A DNA stretch of 64,000 bases from Granulicella tundricola MP5ACTX9 (GTDB lineage Bacteria > Acidobacteriota > Terriglobia > Terriglobales > Acidobacteriaceae), in the NCBI RefSeq assembly GCF_000178975.2, contig NC_015064.1:1240001-1304000 (forward strand). Reading direction: 5' to 3'. Below are positions 17,082 through 25,671 of this stretch, piece after piece. The position numbers were made by a program, and so were the translations under genes. Numbering within the stretch: position 1 is the first letter of the stretch; each line of letters begins with the position of its first letter. The notes beneath the pieces were generated by a model that searched no databases, had not been told where the DNA came from, and saw only the letters and a list, made by a program, of their open reading frames with translations.

Positions 17082-20000
17082 ATGATGGCGGCAGTTGGGA
17101 CGAAGAAGGCGGCGAAGGCGGCAGTGAAGAAGGTGGGGAAGAAGCTCGCCACGGCTGCGGAGGCTGTGGCTGAGGTGAGTGGGGCGGATGCTGCGCTGGC
17201 GCTGTTTCATCCGGTGACTGCGCGGTGGTTTCGTGAGGTGTTTGACGGGCCTACGGCTCCGCAGATTGAAGGGTGGCCTGCGATTGCTCGGGGGGAATCG
17301 ACGCTGATCCTGGCTCCGACTGGGACGGGTAAGACTCTGACCGCGTTTCTCTGGTGCCTGGATAAGTTGATGCTGCGGGATGTCAGCGCCGGGGTGGAGC
17401 GTGGGTGCAGGGTGGTTTATCTTTCGCCGCTGAAGGCTCTGGCTGCGGACGTTGAACGGAATCTGAGATCGCCGCTGGCGGGGATTGCGAACTTTGCCAG
17501 GCGCGAGGGTGTGCCGGTGCATCTGCCGGAGATCAGCGTGCGGACGGGGGATACGCCGGCGAAGGATCGGGCGAGGTTCAATCGGCATCCGGGGGAGATT
17601 CTAATTACCACGCCGGAGTCTTTGTACCTGATGCTGACGAGTGCGGCTGCGGAACAGCTCAGGACCGTTGAGACGGTGATTGTGGATGAGATTCATGCGC
17701 TGGTGCCTAGTAAGCGGGGGGCGCATATGGCGCTGTCGCTGGAGCGGCTGGAGGCTCTGGTGGCGCAGGGTGGGACGGGGCGGAAGATCCAGCGGATTGG
17801 GTTGAGTGCTACGCAGAGGCCGCTGGAGGAGGTGGCGAGGTTTCTGGGGGGAGCGGAGATGGTTGTAACCCACGTCCCAGAATCGGGACATGGGGCACCC
17901 AGTTTGGTTGCCAATATTGAAGGCGAAGTGCCCCAGGCTTTGATGGAGGTGGCTCGGGATGAGGTGGAGGCGAGTACGGGTGGGCCTCGTTTCAGGCCGG
18001 TGACGATTGTGAATGCGGGTGCGCGGAAGGTGCTGGACCTGCGGGTGGAGGTGCCGGTTGAGGATATGGCGAAGCTGGGAGAGATCCAGGAGCAGCCGAG
18101 TGGGCCGGCTTCGCAAGGGCCTAAGCGGACTTCGATCTGGCAGTCGATTCATCCGCGGTTGCTGGAGATTATTCGCGGGCGGACCTCTACGCTGATCTTC
18201 GTGAATGCCCGGCGGGTGGCGGAGAGGCTGGCAGGGGCGATCAATGATCTGGCAGGCGAGCCGCTTGCCCGGGCGCATCATGGATCGCTGGCGGCGGCGC
18301 AGAGGACGGAGATTGAAGAGCTGCTGAAGGCGGGCAAGATCAAGGCGCTGGTGTGTACCTCGTCGCTGGAACTGGGGATCGATATGGGGGCGATCGACCT
18401 GGTGATCCAGATTGAGGCACCGCCGAGTGTGGCGAGTGGGATGCAGAGGATTGGGCGGGCGGGGCATCAGGTTGGGCAGCCCTCGAACGGGATTATTTTT
18501 CCGAAGTATCGGGCGGATTTGGTGGCTTGTGCGGCGGTGACTCGGGCGATGCATGAGGGGCATGTAGAGTCGACGCGGTTTCTGCGGAACCCGCTGGATG
18601 TGCTGGCGCAGCAGATGGTGGCGATCATCGCTCGTCCTCCCGCAGAGCTGCCTCCGTTGAAGAAAGGCAAGAAAGCTCCGCTGGTGGAGGTGACGGAGGA
18701 GGAAGAGGCTACGGGCATCTCGTATGACGAGCTGCTGGGGCTGGTGAGGTCTTGCGCGAACTTTGCGGGGCTGACGCAGGCCGTTTTTGATGGCGTGCTG
18801 GATATGTTGGCGGGCAGGTATCCGAGCGATGAGTTTGCGGAGCTGCGGCCTAGGATTACGTGGGATCGGCAGAGGAACTGGCTGACGCCGCGGCAGGGCG
18901 TGAAGAAGATTGCGATTCTGAATGGCGGGACGATTCCTGACCGGGGGCTGTATGGGGTGTTCCTGGCTGGGACTGCGTCGGGGAAGCCTATACGGGTGGG
19001 TGAGCTGGATGAGGAGATGGTGTTCGAGCAGAGGACGGGCGATACGTTCATTCTGGGGGCTTCGACGTGGAGGGTAGAGGAGATTACGCATGACCGTGTG
19101 CTGGTGAGTCCGGCACCGGGTGATCCGGGGAAGATGCCGTTCTGGCATGGGGATCAGGCGGGCAGGCCGCTGGAGTTCGGGCGGAGGATCGGTGCGCTGG
19201 TGAGGGGGCTGCGGGAGACGCCGCGGAGTGTGGCGATTACGACGTTGACTGCGGACCACGATCTGGACCCGCAGGCGGCCGAGAACGTGATGCGGTATCT
19301 GGCGGATCAGGAGCTTGCGACGGAGGTGGTGCCGGATGACCGGAACATCGTGATCGAGCGAGTGAGGGATGAGCTGGGCGATTGGCGGATGTGCTGCCTG
19401 ACGCCGTTTGGGAGCAAGATCCATGCGCCGTGGGCGATGGCGGTGACGGCTCGGATACGCGCGAATGGCGGGCCTGAGGTGGAGACGATGTGGTCCGAGG
19501 ATGGGTTCGTGCTGCGGTTTCCGGAGTCGGATACGCCGCCGACGATCGACCACCTGATGATGGAGCCGGAGGAGGCTGCGGAGCTGGTGCTGCGGCAGCT
19601 TGGGTCTACGGCGCTGTTTGCGGCTAAGTTTCGGGAGTCGGCTTCACGTGCGCTGCTGTTGCCGAGGCGTCGGGCGGATGGACGGACTCCGCTGTGGCAG
19701 CAGAGGAAGCGAGCTTATGACCTGCTGAGTGTGGCTTCTCGGTATGCTTCGTTTCCCATACTGTTGGAGGCTTATCGCGAGTGCTTGCGGGATGTGTTCG
19801 ATATGCCTGCGCTGATGGAGATCCTGCGGGCGATTGGGAATCGGTCGCTGCGGGTGCATACGGCTGATTCGCGGACGCCTTCGCCGTTTGCTGCGGCGCT
19901 GCTGTTTAGTTATGTGGCGAATTACATCTATGACGGGGATGCTCCGCTGGCGGAGAGACGGGCGCAGGCGCTTTCGATCGACCAGGATCAGCTCAGGGAG

Positions 20001-21911
20001 TTGATGGGGGATGCGGACCTTCGGGAGTTGCTGGATCTGGGGGCTATCGAGGAGACGGAAGAGCAGCTTCAGTGCCTGGCGGAGACGTATAGGGCTCGGT
20101 CGATGGATGGGGTGCATGATCTGCTGCTGAAGCTGGGGGATCTATCGCGGGCGGAGTTGCTGGTGCGGTGCGTTTCGCCTGAGATTGCGCTGACGGTGGA
20201 GCGGTTGCGGAAGGCGATTCGGGTTTTAGAGGTGGGGATTGGGGGCGAGAAGAGGCTGATTGCGGTGGAGGATGCGGGGCGGTACCGGGATGCGCTGGGG
20301 GTGCCGCTGCCTCCGGGGTTGCCGTCGGCTTTTCAGGTGGCGGTGCCGGATGCGACGCTCGACCTGCTGCGGCGGTATGGGCGGACGCATGGGCCGTTTA
20401 CGACTGCTGAGGTGGCGAAGCGGTTTGGGCTTGCGCTCGAGACAGCGGAGGGGGTGCTCAACAGGCTTGTGGGCTTGGGGCGGATTGTTGAGGGTGGGTT
20501 CAGGCCGGGGGGGACGCACCGGGAGTGGTGTGACCATGAGGTGCTGCGGGCGATTCGGCGGAAGTCGCTCGCCAAGCTGCGGAAGGAGGTTGAGCCGGTT
20601 GAGCAGGCTACGCTGGCTCGGTTGTTTACGCGGTGGCAGGGGGTGGTGCAACCGCGGCGGGGGCTCGATGCGCTGCTGGATGTGATTGAGAATTTGCAGG
20701 GGGCACCTATCCCCGCTTCGGTGCTGGAGACGGAGGTTCTGCCGGCTCGGATACTGGGGTATAAGCCTGCGGATTTGGATACGCTGGTGGCTGCTGGGGA
20801 GGTGGTGTGGTGTGGGCTGGATGCGATTGGGGAGAGGGATGGGCGGGTGGCGCTTTATCTGGCGGAGAAGCTGCCGTTGCTCTGGCCTGTTCGGCCGGAG
20901 CAGGGATCAGGGGACAGGGGTCAGGGATCAGACAGTTCGCCAACTGCTGAGCGGGAGGGGAAGGTTGTGGAGTACCTGAAGGCGAATGGGGCTTCGTTCT
21001 TTCAGCAGTTGCATGATGGTACGGGTGGGGGGTATCCGGGGGAGACGATTGAGGCTATCTGGAACCTGGTGTGGCGAGGGCTGCTGACCAATGATGCTGT
21101 TCATGCGTTGCGGGCTTACTGTGAGCGGCCTGCGGCTTCGTCCAAGCCTGCCCGGCGGGTGCATAACCAGGTTGGATTTCGGTCTCGGCGGACGACTCCT
21201 CCTACGGCGCAGGGGCGTTGGTCGCTCAATGCTGTGGCGTTCGAGGAGGGCAGGAACGGGACGGAGTGGAGTCATGCTGTGGCGCAGCAGTTGCTGGGGC
21301 GGTATGGGGTGGTGTTTCGGGAGACGGCTCATGCGGAGGGGCTGCCTGGGGGGTTCTCGGCGGTGTACGACGTGCTGAAGGTGATGGAGGAGAGTGGGAA
21401 GCTCCGGCGGGGGTACTTTGCGGCCGACCTGGGGGCTACGCAGTTCGCCATGCCGGCGGCGGTGGATCTGCTGAGGTCGCTGCGAGTAGTGCGCGATGGG
21501 GAGAAGGCGGAGATGGTGCAGTTGGCGGCGACCGACCCAGCCAACCCTTACGGGGCGCTGCTGCGGTGGCCGGCTGCGGGTGAGGGGGTTAGCCTGCAGC
21601 GGAGTGCAGGGGCGAGGGTGATCCTGTGCGATGGGGCTCTGCTGGCGTATATGCGGCGGGGGAATCCTAACCTGCAGGTGTTCCTGCCGGAGGAGGAGCC
21701 GCAGCGGACGCAGAGTGCGAAGGCGCTGGGGGAGTTTCTGGTGGCGCGGGCGCACTCGCATGATGCGGGGATGCTGATTACCAGCCTCAACGGGACTTCG
21801 GTGCATGAGCATTGGGCTGCGAGGGCGCTCCTGGAGGCGGGGTTTATGGCTGCGCCGATGGGGTTCAATGTGCGGCGGATTTTGCCTGCGCTGCCGAAAT
21901 CGACCCCTTGA
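17082..21911 (+). CDS. lhr: Lhr-type ATP-dependent DNA helicase
   Basis: A 1609-residue superfamily-2 helicase of the Lhr (large helicase-related) type, thought to act in DNA repair. An Ala/Lys-rich N-terminal tail of about 30 residues resembles a histone-H1-like tail. Then come Walker A APTGTGKT (near residue 78), DEIH (near 200), SAT (near 240), the RecA2 motifs TSSLELGID and QRIGRAGH (near 455), and the long C-terminal Lhr region. A 36-bp palindromic repeat is in frame after SAT (residues about 263-274, reading THVPESGHGAPS), and a 35-nt heptamer array is in frame near residues 1274-1285 (GSGDRGQGS). Both fall in poorly conserved segments, so the protein is probably functional. It follows cheR by 54 bp. 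Confidence 0.92.
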   Translation: MMAAVGTKKAAKAAVKKVGKKLATAAEAVAEVSGADAALALFHPVTARWFREVFDGPTAPQIEGWPAIARGESTLILAPTGTGKTLTAFLWCLDKLMLRDVSAGVERGCRVVYLSPLKALAADVERNLRSPLAGIANFARREGVPVHLPEISVRTGDTPAKDRARFNRHPGEILITTPESLYLMLTSAAAEQLRTVETVIVDEIHALVPSKRGAHMALSLERLEALVAQGGTGRKIQRIGLSATQRPLEEVARFLGGAEMVVTHVPESGHGAPSLVANIEGEVPQALMEVARDEVEASTGGPRFRPVTIVNAGARKVLDLRVEVPVEDMAKLGEIQEQPSGPASQGPKRTSIWQSIHPRLLEIIRGRTSTLIFVNARRVAERLAGAINDLAGEPLARAHHGSLAAAQRTEIEELLKAGKIKALVCTSSLELGIDMGAIDLVIQIEAPPSVASGMQRIGRAGHQVGQPSNGIIFPKYRADLVACAAVTRAMHEGHVESTRFLRNPLDVLAQQMVAIIARPPAELPPLKKGKKAPLVEVTEEEEATGISYDELLGLVRSCANFAGLTQAVFDGVLDMLAGRYPSDEFAELRPRITWDRQRNWLTPRQGVKKIAILNGGTIPDRGLYGVFLAGTASGKPIRVGELDEEMVFEQRTGDTFILGASTWRVEEITHDRVLVSPAPGDPGKMPFWHGDQAGRPLEFGRRIGALVRGLRETPRSVAITTLTADHDLDPQAAENVMRYLADQELATEVVPDDRNIVIERVRDELGDWRMCCLTPFGSKIHAPWAMAVTARIRANGGPEVETMWSEDGFVLRFPESDTPPTIDHLMMEPEEAAELVLRQLGSTALFAAKFRESASRALLLPRRRADGRTPLWQQRKRAYDLLSVASRYASFPILLEAYRECLRDVFDMPALMEILRAIGNRSLRVHTADSRTPSPFAAALLFSYVANYIYDGDAPLAERRAQALSIDQDQLRELMGDADLRELLDLGAIEETEEQLQCLAETYRARSMDGVHDLLLKLGDLSRAELLVRCVSPEIALTVERLRKAIRVLEVGIGGEKRLIAVEDAGRYRDALGVPLPPGLPSAFQVAVPDATLDLLRRYGRTHGPFTTAEVAKRFGLALETAEGVLNRLVGLGRIVEGGFRPGGTHREWCDHEVLRAIRRKSLAKLRKEVEPVEQATLARLFTRWQGVVQPRRGLDALLDVIENLQGAPIPASVLETEVLPARILGYKPADLDTLVAAGEVVWCGLDAIGERDGRVALYLAEKLPLLWPVRPEQGSGDRGQGSDSSPTAEREGKVVEYLKANGASFFQQLHDGTGGGYPGETIEAIWNLVWRGLLTNDAVHALRAYCERPAASSKPARRVHNQVGFRSRRTTPPTAQGRWSLNAVAFEEGRNGTEWSHAVAQQLLGRYGVVFRETAHAEGLPGGFSAVYDVLKVMEESGKLRRGYFAADLGATQFAMPAAVDLLRSLRVVRDGEKAEMVQLAATDPANPYGALLRWPAAGEGVSLQRSAGARVILCDGALLAYMRRGNPNLQVFLPEEEPQRTQSAKALGEFLVARAHSHDAGMLITSLNGTSVHEHWAARALLEAGFMAAPMGFNVRRILPALPKSTP
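17867..17902. repeat. 36-bp palindromic repeat (family E), inside lhr
   Basis: CCCACGTCCCAGAATCGGGACATGGGG core with flanks AACC...CACCCAG. CGTCCC/GGGACA-type arms make an imperfect palindrome. Copies: 25615, 27463, 50450. Here it is read in frame as part of the helicase. Confidence 0.85.
20901..20935. repeat. Heptamer tandem array (CAGGGRN)5, inside lhr
   Basis: Five consecutive 7-nt units: CAGGGAT, CAGGGGA, CAGGGGT, CAGGGAT, CAGACAG. It is read in frame in the helicase linker. Similar arrays are at 34478, 45428 and 30577. Confidence 0.85.
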
Positions 21912-22009
21912 TCCCTACCGGAGTAAAAGTATCCAAAGTCTTCAAAAGAGGTGGGTTAAGTCTGGACTTCCGGCTCTGGGCGGATCATGGGCCGCACTTT
22001 ATTTGAGGG

Positions 22010-22927
22010 CTATGTGAGGACGAAATTCACGGGTGCGATGGGGTCCGGGAGGGTGGTTTCGCCGAGAGCTTCGAGGAGGCTGATCTCGATGATGCGGGCG
22101 AGTGCGTCGAGTGGGAGAGCGTTGATGTGAGTGCCGAAGGGCTCTTCCATTTCATCCCCGAGCGCGTCCAGGCCGAAGAAGGCGTAGGCGACGGCGGCGC
22201 AGAAGAAGGGGGTGGCGTAGCCGAGGGTGGTGACGAGGCTGAAGGGGAGCAGGAAGCAGAAGACGTAGGCGGTGCGGTGGAGGATGAGGGTGTAAGCGAA
22301 AGGGGTGGGGGTGGAGCGGATGCGCTCGCAGGAGGCCTGGATGGCGGTGACGGCGAGAAGGCGGTCGTCGAGGTCGCGGTAGATCTGGGTGTCGATCTCA
22401 GAGGCGGCGAGCATAGCGCCGTACTCGGCGGCGATGGTGCGAAGGATTGCGTCGGGGATGCTGCGGAGACCTGGAGCGGGTTCGGCTCCGTATCGGGCGA
22501 CCTGTGCTGGGATGGGGATTCCGCGGAGGAAGGCCATGAGGGCGTAGGTGTAGGCGATGAGGCCGCGGATGGCTCGCTGGCGGCGGGCTTGATCTACCGG
22601 GATGCTGCTGAGGGAAGGGAGGGTGAGGAGGGTTCGGGCGAAGGAGCGGGTCTCACCCATGAGTGCGCCGAGCTGGCGTCGGGCCTCCCACCAGCGGTCG
22701 TAACAGGAGTTGTTGCGGAAGCCGAGGAAGATGGAGAGGGCGGTTCCGAGGAGGGTGAAGGGGGCTACGGTCCAGGTGTGGAAGGGGGCGGGGAAGCGGC
22801 GCTCAATCCAGATGACGACGCAGGAGAAGAGGGCTACGGCGATGATCTGCGGGGCGACGCGGGGCAGGATCGACTGGCGGATGATGAAGGGGAGCTCCCA
22901 GGCTTTGGGGCGCGGGCGGACGATCAT
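22010..22927 (-). CDS. Bestrophin-family (UPF0187) ion channel protein
   Basis: A 305-residue membrane protein of the bacterial bestrophin family, whose characterised members form pentameric ion channels. It has the signature FRNNSCYDRWWEARRQLG (around residue 70) after a membrane segment, further hydrophobic segments near 215-240, and the EMEEPFG motif (Glu-rich) near residue 260 typical of the family. No linked gene suggests a specific physiological role. It is convergent with lhr, with about 100 bp and no clear terminator between. Confidence 0.88.
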   Translation of the reverse strand: MIVRPRPKAWELPFIIRQSILPRVAPQIIAVALFSCVVIWIERRFPAPFHTWTVAPFTLLGTALSIFLGFRNNSCYDRWWEARRQLGALMGETRSFARTLLTLPSLSSIPVDQARRQRAIRGLIAYTYALMAFLRGIPIPAQVARYGAEPAPGLRSIPDAILRTIAAEYGAMLAASEIDTQIYRDLDDRLLAVTAIQASCERIRSTPTPFAYTLILHRTAYVFCFLLPFSLVTTLGYATPFFCAAVAYAFFGLDALGDEMEEPFGTHINALPLDALARIIEISLLEALGETTLPDPIAPVNFVLT

Positions 22928-22997
22928 GGATGAGCCTCTGGTGCCAGTTTACGCAAGGAGGAGTCGGCGAGCCTCTTTGCGGATGCCTAGAAACGAA

Positions 22998-23033
22998 GAG
23001 GGTCCAGCCAGTTGGCTGAACCCTCGTTGTTTT
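22998..23033 (-). terminator. Probable terminator of formaldehyde dehydrogenase gene
   Basis: GAGGGT (22998-23003) pairs with ACCCTC (23020-23025), and an inner CAGCCA/TGGCTG arm extends the stem. Short T-rich runs occur on either side, so the direction is not strictly fixed; it sits just after the fdhA stop on the minus strand. Confidence 0.5.
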
Positions 23034-23043
23034 CCGTGAAGAG

Positions 23044-24234
23044 TTATGCTCCGAGCAGGCCGTGGGGGTCCAGTACGAACTTCTTGGCTGCGCCCTTGTC
23101 AAAGTCCGCGTATCCCTTGGCTGCTTCGCTGAGGGGGATGACGGTGGCGTTGACGATCTTTCCGATGGGCAGGCGGTCGTAGAGGATGGCTTGCATCAGT
23201 TGGCGGTTGTACTTGAGGACCGGGGTCTGGCCGGTGTAGAAGCGGTGCGACTTTGCCCAGCCGAGGCCGAAGCGCATCTTCAGGTTGCCGGTCTTGCTGG
23301 CATCATCATGTGCGCCGGGGTCTTCCGTGACGTAGAGGCCGGGGATGCCGATGGAACCGGCGGCCCGGGTTACGGTCATGAGGGAGTTGAGGACGGTTGC
23401 GGGAGCCTCTGCGCCGTCCTTGCCCTGGGCGCGGGCTTCAAAGCCTACGGCGTCGATGGAGGCATCGACTTCACGCTGGCCGATGGCTTTTTCGATGAGA
23501 TCGGTGAGGTTGTCGCTGGTGGTGAGGTCGAGGGGCACATAGCCCATGCTCTCCGCGTGGGCGAGGCGCTCCTTGTTCATATCGCCGATCATGACGACTG
23601 CGGCACCGAGTACGTGTGCGGAGGCTGCTGCTGCGAGACCGACTGGACCTGCGCCGGCTACGTAGACGATGGAGCCTACGCCTACGCCTGCATTGACGGC
23701 TCCGTGGAAGCCGGTGGGCAGGATGTCCGAGAGCATGGTGAGGTCCTTGATCTTGGACATGGCCTGGTCTTTGTCAGGGAAGGGGATGAGGTTGAAGTCG
23801 GCGTAGGGGACCATGACGTACTCGGCCTGACCGCCGACCCAGCCGCCCATGTCGACGTAGCCGAAGGCACCGCCGGCGCGGCCGGGATTGACGTTGAGGC
23901 AGACGCCTGTCTCCTGCATGCGGCAGGTGCGGCAACGTCCGCAGGCTACGTTGAAGGGCACGGTGACTAGGTCACCCTTCTTGATGTATTCGACGTCTGA
24001 GCCGAGCTCGATGACCTCGCCGGTGATCTCATGGCCGAGGACCATTCCGGTGGGTGCTGTGGTGCGTCCGCGCACCATGTGCTGGTCCGATCCACAGATG
24101 TTGGTGGAGACCACCTTGAGGATGACGGCGTGTCCGATCTTCTTTCCGGCGGGGTTCTGCATCTTGGGGAAGTCGATTGACTGCACTTCCACCTTGTTCT
24201 GTCCTAAGTAAACGACACCACGATTTTCAGCCAT
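23044..24234 (-). CDS. fdhA: Glutathione-independent formaldehyde dehydrogenase (zinc alcohol dehydrogenase family)
   Basis: A 396-residue zinc-dependent medium-chain dehydrogenase of the FdhA type, which oxidises formaldehyde with NAD+ without added glutathione. Catalytic zinc ligands Cys47 (NICGSDQH) and His68-Glu69 (GHE), structural-zinc cysteines 98, 101, 104 and 112 (CGRCRTC...GVC), and the Rossmann GAGPVGLAAA are all seen. The ATG at 24234 gives the family N-terminus (MAENRGVVY); an upstream in-frame ATG at 24324 would add 30 atypical residues. It stands alone. Related activities (aldehyde dismutase) share this family. Confidence 0.9.
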   Translation of the reverse strand: MAENRGVVYLGQNKVEVQSIDFPKMQNPAGKKIGHAVILKVVSTNICGSDQHMVRGRTTAPTGMVLGHEITGEVIELGSDVEYIKKGDLVTVPFNVACGRCRTCRMQETGVCLNVNPGRAGGAFGYVDMGGWVGGQAEYVMVPYADFNLIPFPDKDQAMSKIKDLTMLSDILPTGFHGAVNAGVGVGSIVYVAGAGPVGLAAAASAHVLGAAVVMIGDMNKERLAHAESMGYVPLDLTTSDNLTDLIEKAIGQREVDASIDAVGFEARAQGKDGAEAPATVLNSLMTVTRAAGSIGIPGLYVTEDPGAHDDASKTGNLKMRFGLGWAKSHRFYTGQTPVLKYNRQLMQAILYDRLPIGKIVNATVIPLSEAAKGYADFDKGAAKKFVLDPHGLLGA

Positions 24235-24407
24235 TGCACAGTCCTTATCCGATTCAAGTGCGTTGTGGGGTCCAACGATGTAACGGGAGCGGGCACGATC
24301 TGCCTGGGCGCTGCCGAGACCCATTGGTTAAGATGCCATTGAAAGGTGGTATGGACCTATGCCGTCTTTACGTTTGCCTCGGCTGCTCGTCGAAGCTGCG
24401 GCGCAAC

Positions 24408-24447
24408 CACTTATGTGAGAGGGGGTTAAGGTCCTCTCTCGTAAGTG
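24408..24447. other. Strong hairpin between fdhA and isochorismatase-like gene
   Basis: CACTTA (24408-24413) pairs with TAAGTG (24442-24447), and inner GAGAGG pairs with CCTCTC. No T-run follows on either strand, so it is a structured element rather than a clear terminator. Confidence 0.45.
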
Positions 24448-24487
24448 AAGCGCAGTGTCGTTCTCGCGATTGGTGTGGCGATTTTCG

Positions 24488-25042
24488 TTACGCTTCGAGG
24501 CGCTTGAGGACTTCTTCGGTGGTGGTGGTTTCACCTAGTTTGGGGAAGAGCTTTTCTGCGCTGTAAGTGTGGGTTTCGAGGGTGCGGTCGGTCATGGCGT
24601 CTGTGATGAGGACGACGTGGTAACCGTGGTCGTGGGCGCTGCGGGCGGTGGCTTCTACGCCTGAACCGGTGGCGATGCCGGTGAGGAAGAGTTGGGTGAT
24701 GCCGCGCTGCTGGAGTTCAGCGTGGAGGTTGGTGCCGATGAAGGCTCCTATGCGCTGCTTGGTGATGAGGATGTCGGTGGGCTGCTGGTTGAGTTCCGGG
24801 ATCAGCTGGTCCCAGCCTTCAGGGAAGGCCAGGTTGCGTGGGCCCATGTCGGTGCGGCCGCGGGCTGCGGCGGTCACGTTGACGAGGACTACGGGGAGAT
24901 TTCGGGTGCGGAAGGCTTGGGCTAAGGCGGCTGACCTGGAGATGATGTCTTCCGCGGGGTGCGCGAGGGGGTAAGCGACGATGCCTTTTTGGAGGTCGAT
25001 GACGATGAGGGCGGCGTGTGGGTCTAGTTGGGTGAGGGGCAT
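24488..25042 (-). CDS. Isochorismatase-fold hydrolase lacking the catalytic Cys
   Basis: A 184-residue protein of the isochorismatase/nicotinamidase-like superfamily. Asp16 (VIDLQKG) and Lys95 (TKQRIGAF) of the usual Asp-Lys-Cys triad are present. The position of the nucleophile Cys in CVExTAR is Gly128 here (GSGVEATAR). A subfamily with this substitution is known, so it may have a different chemistry or a non-enzymatic role. The ATG at 25042 is preferred. Upstream in-frame codons run through a GCAACT hexamer array (reading Leu-Gln repeats) and are not likely to be translated. Confidence 0.85.
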   Translation of the reverse strand: MPLTQLDPHAALIVIDLQKGIVAYPLAHPAEDIISRSAALAQAFRTRNLPVVLVNVTAAARGRTDMGPRNLAFPEGWDQLIPELNQQPTDILITKQRIGAFIGTNLHAELQQRGITQLFLTGIATGSGVEATARSAHDHGYHVVLITDAMTDRTLETHTYSAEKLFPKLGETTTTEEVLKRLEA

Positions 25043-25080
25043 GGCGGTCCTTTGTGTCCAGGGTGTGTACAGCTCTACAA

Positions 25081-25170
25081 GCAACTGCAACTGCAACTGC
25101 AACTGCAACTGCAACTGCAACTGCAACTGCAAATACCAATACTGAGGTTCTGGCTTCGCCAGAATGACGG
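25081..25170. repeat. GCAACT x8 array plus TTCTGGC hairpin (family B)
   Basis: Eight perfect GCAACT units (25081-25128) are followed by AAATACCAATACTGAGG and the hairpin TTCTGGC-TTC-GCCAGAA (25148-25164), then TGACGG. It lies in the upstream region of the isochorismatase-like gene. Confidence 0.9.
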
Positions 25171-25241
25171 CTCTTCTTACACGCGTACCCACCTATGACG
25201 TGCACCTGCCTGTAACGCGTGCCTACCTATGAAGGACGGGC

Positions 25242-25550
25242 TCAGGCGGCGTGCTTGTGGGTGAAGTGCATGCTGAGCTGGATGCTGATGGCTGCGATTC
25301 CGGTGAAGAAGACGAGGAGTGTTGTGGTGTCGCCCATGGTGATTGCTGCTACGCGGAAGAGCAGGAAGCCGGCGACTAGGTTGGCGAGGGCCCATACGGT
25401 GTTGATGGGGGCCGAGGAGAGTCCTTTGCCGGGTGGCTTGGCGAAGGGGGTGGGGAAGCGGTTGCCGGAGATTCCTGCGACGTAGTGAGGGACGGCGTTG
25501 GCGAGGAAGAGGCCGGCGAAAAAGGCGGCTAGGTAGTGATGTGAGTTCAT
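25242..25550 (-). CDS. Small hydrophobic membrane protein, unknown function
   Basis: A 102-residue protein with about three hydrophobic segments (residues 6-20, 44-62 and 68-90) and a His-rich C-terminus (MHFTHKHAA). I do not recognise a family. The ATG at 25550 is preferred because the upstream in-frame extension reads through a palindromic repeat and is low complexity; CCTCTTTTGGTT on the opposite side gives a modest ribosome site. It follows the MFS gene on the minus strand at 121 bp and may be co-transcribed with it. Confidence 0.65.
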   Translation of the reverse strand: MNSHHYLAAFFAGLFLANAVPHYVAGISGNRFPTPFAKPPGKGLSSAPINTVWALANLVAGFLLFRVAAITMGDTTTLLVFFTGIAAISIQLSMHFTHKHAA

Positions 25551-25614
25551 GAGTGCCTCTTTTGGTTGGGGGTGCGGATGGTGTGGTGATTGGTCGAGGG
25601 TCCAGGTGGATTGA

Positions 25615-25650
25615 GACCCACATCTCAGAATCGAGATGTGGGGCACCCAG
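25615..25650. repeat. 36-bp palindromic repeat (family E), intergenic
   Basis: GACCCACATCTCAGAATCGAGATGTGGGGCACCCAG: here the arms CACATCTC/GAGATGTG pair fully. The arm sequence differs from the other copies but compensating changes keep the pairing. Confidence 0.85.
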
Positions 25651-25671
25651 TCTTGAGGATGGGGATCAGGG

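Noticed and set aside
17867-17902. Frameshift or pseudogene in lhr at the repeat
   Set aside because: The reading frame continues without a stop and all helicase motifs on both sides are intact.
24235-24324. N-terminal extension of formaldehyde dehydrogenase
   Set aside because: The family starts at the ATG at 24234; the extension has no conserved features.
25081-25128. CRISPR-like direct repeats
   Set aside because: The units are six bases with no spacers; it is a microsatellite, not a CRISPR array, and no cas gene is present.
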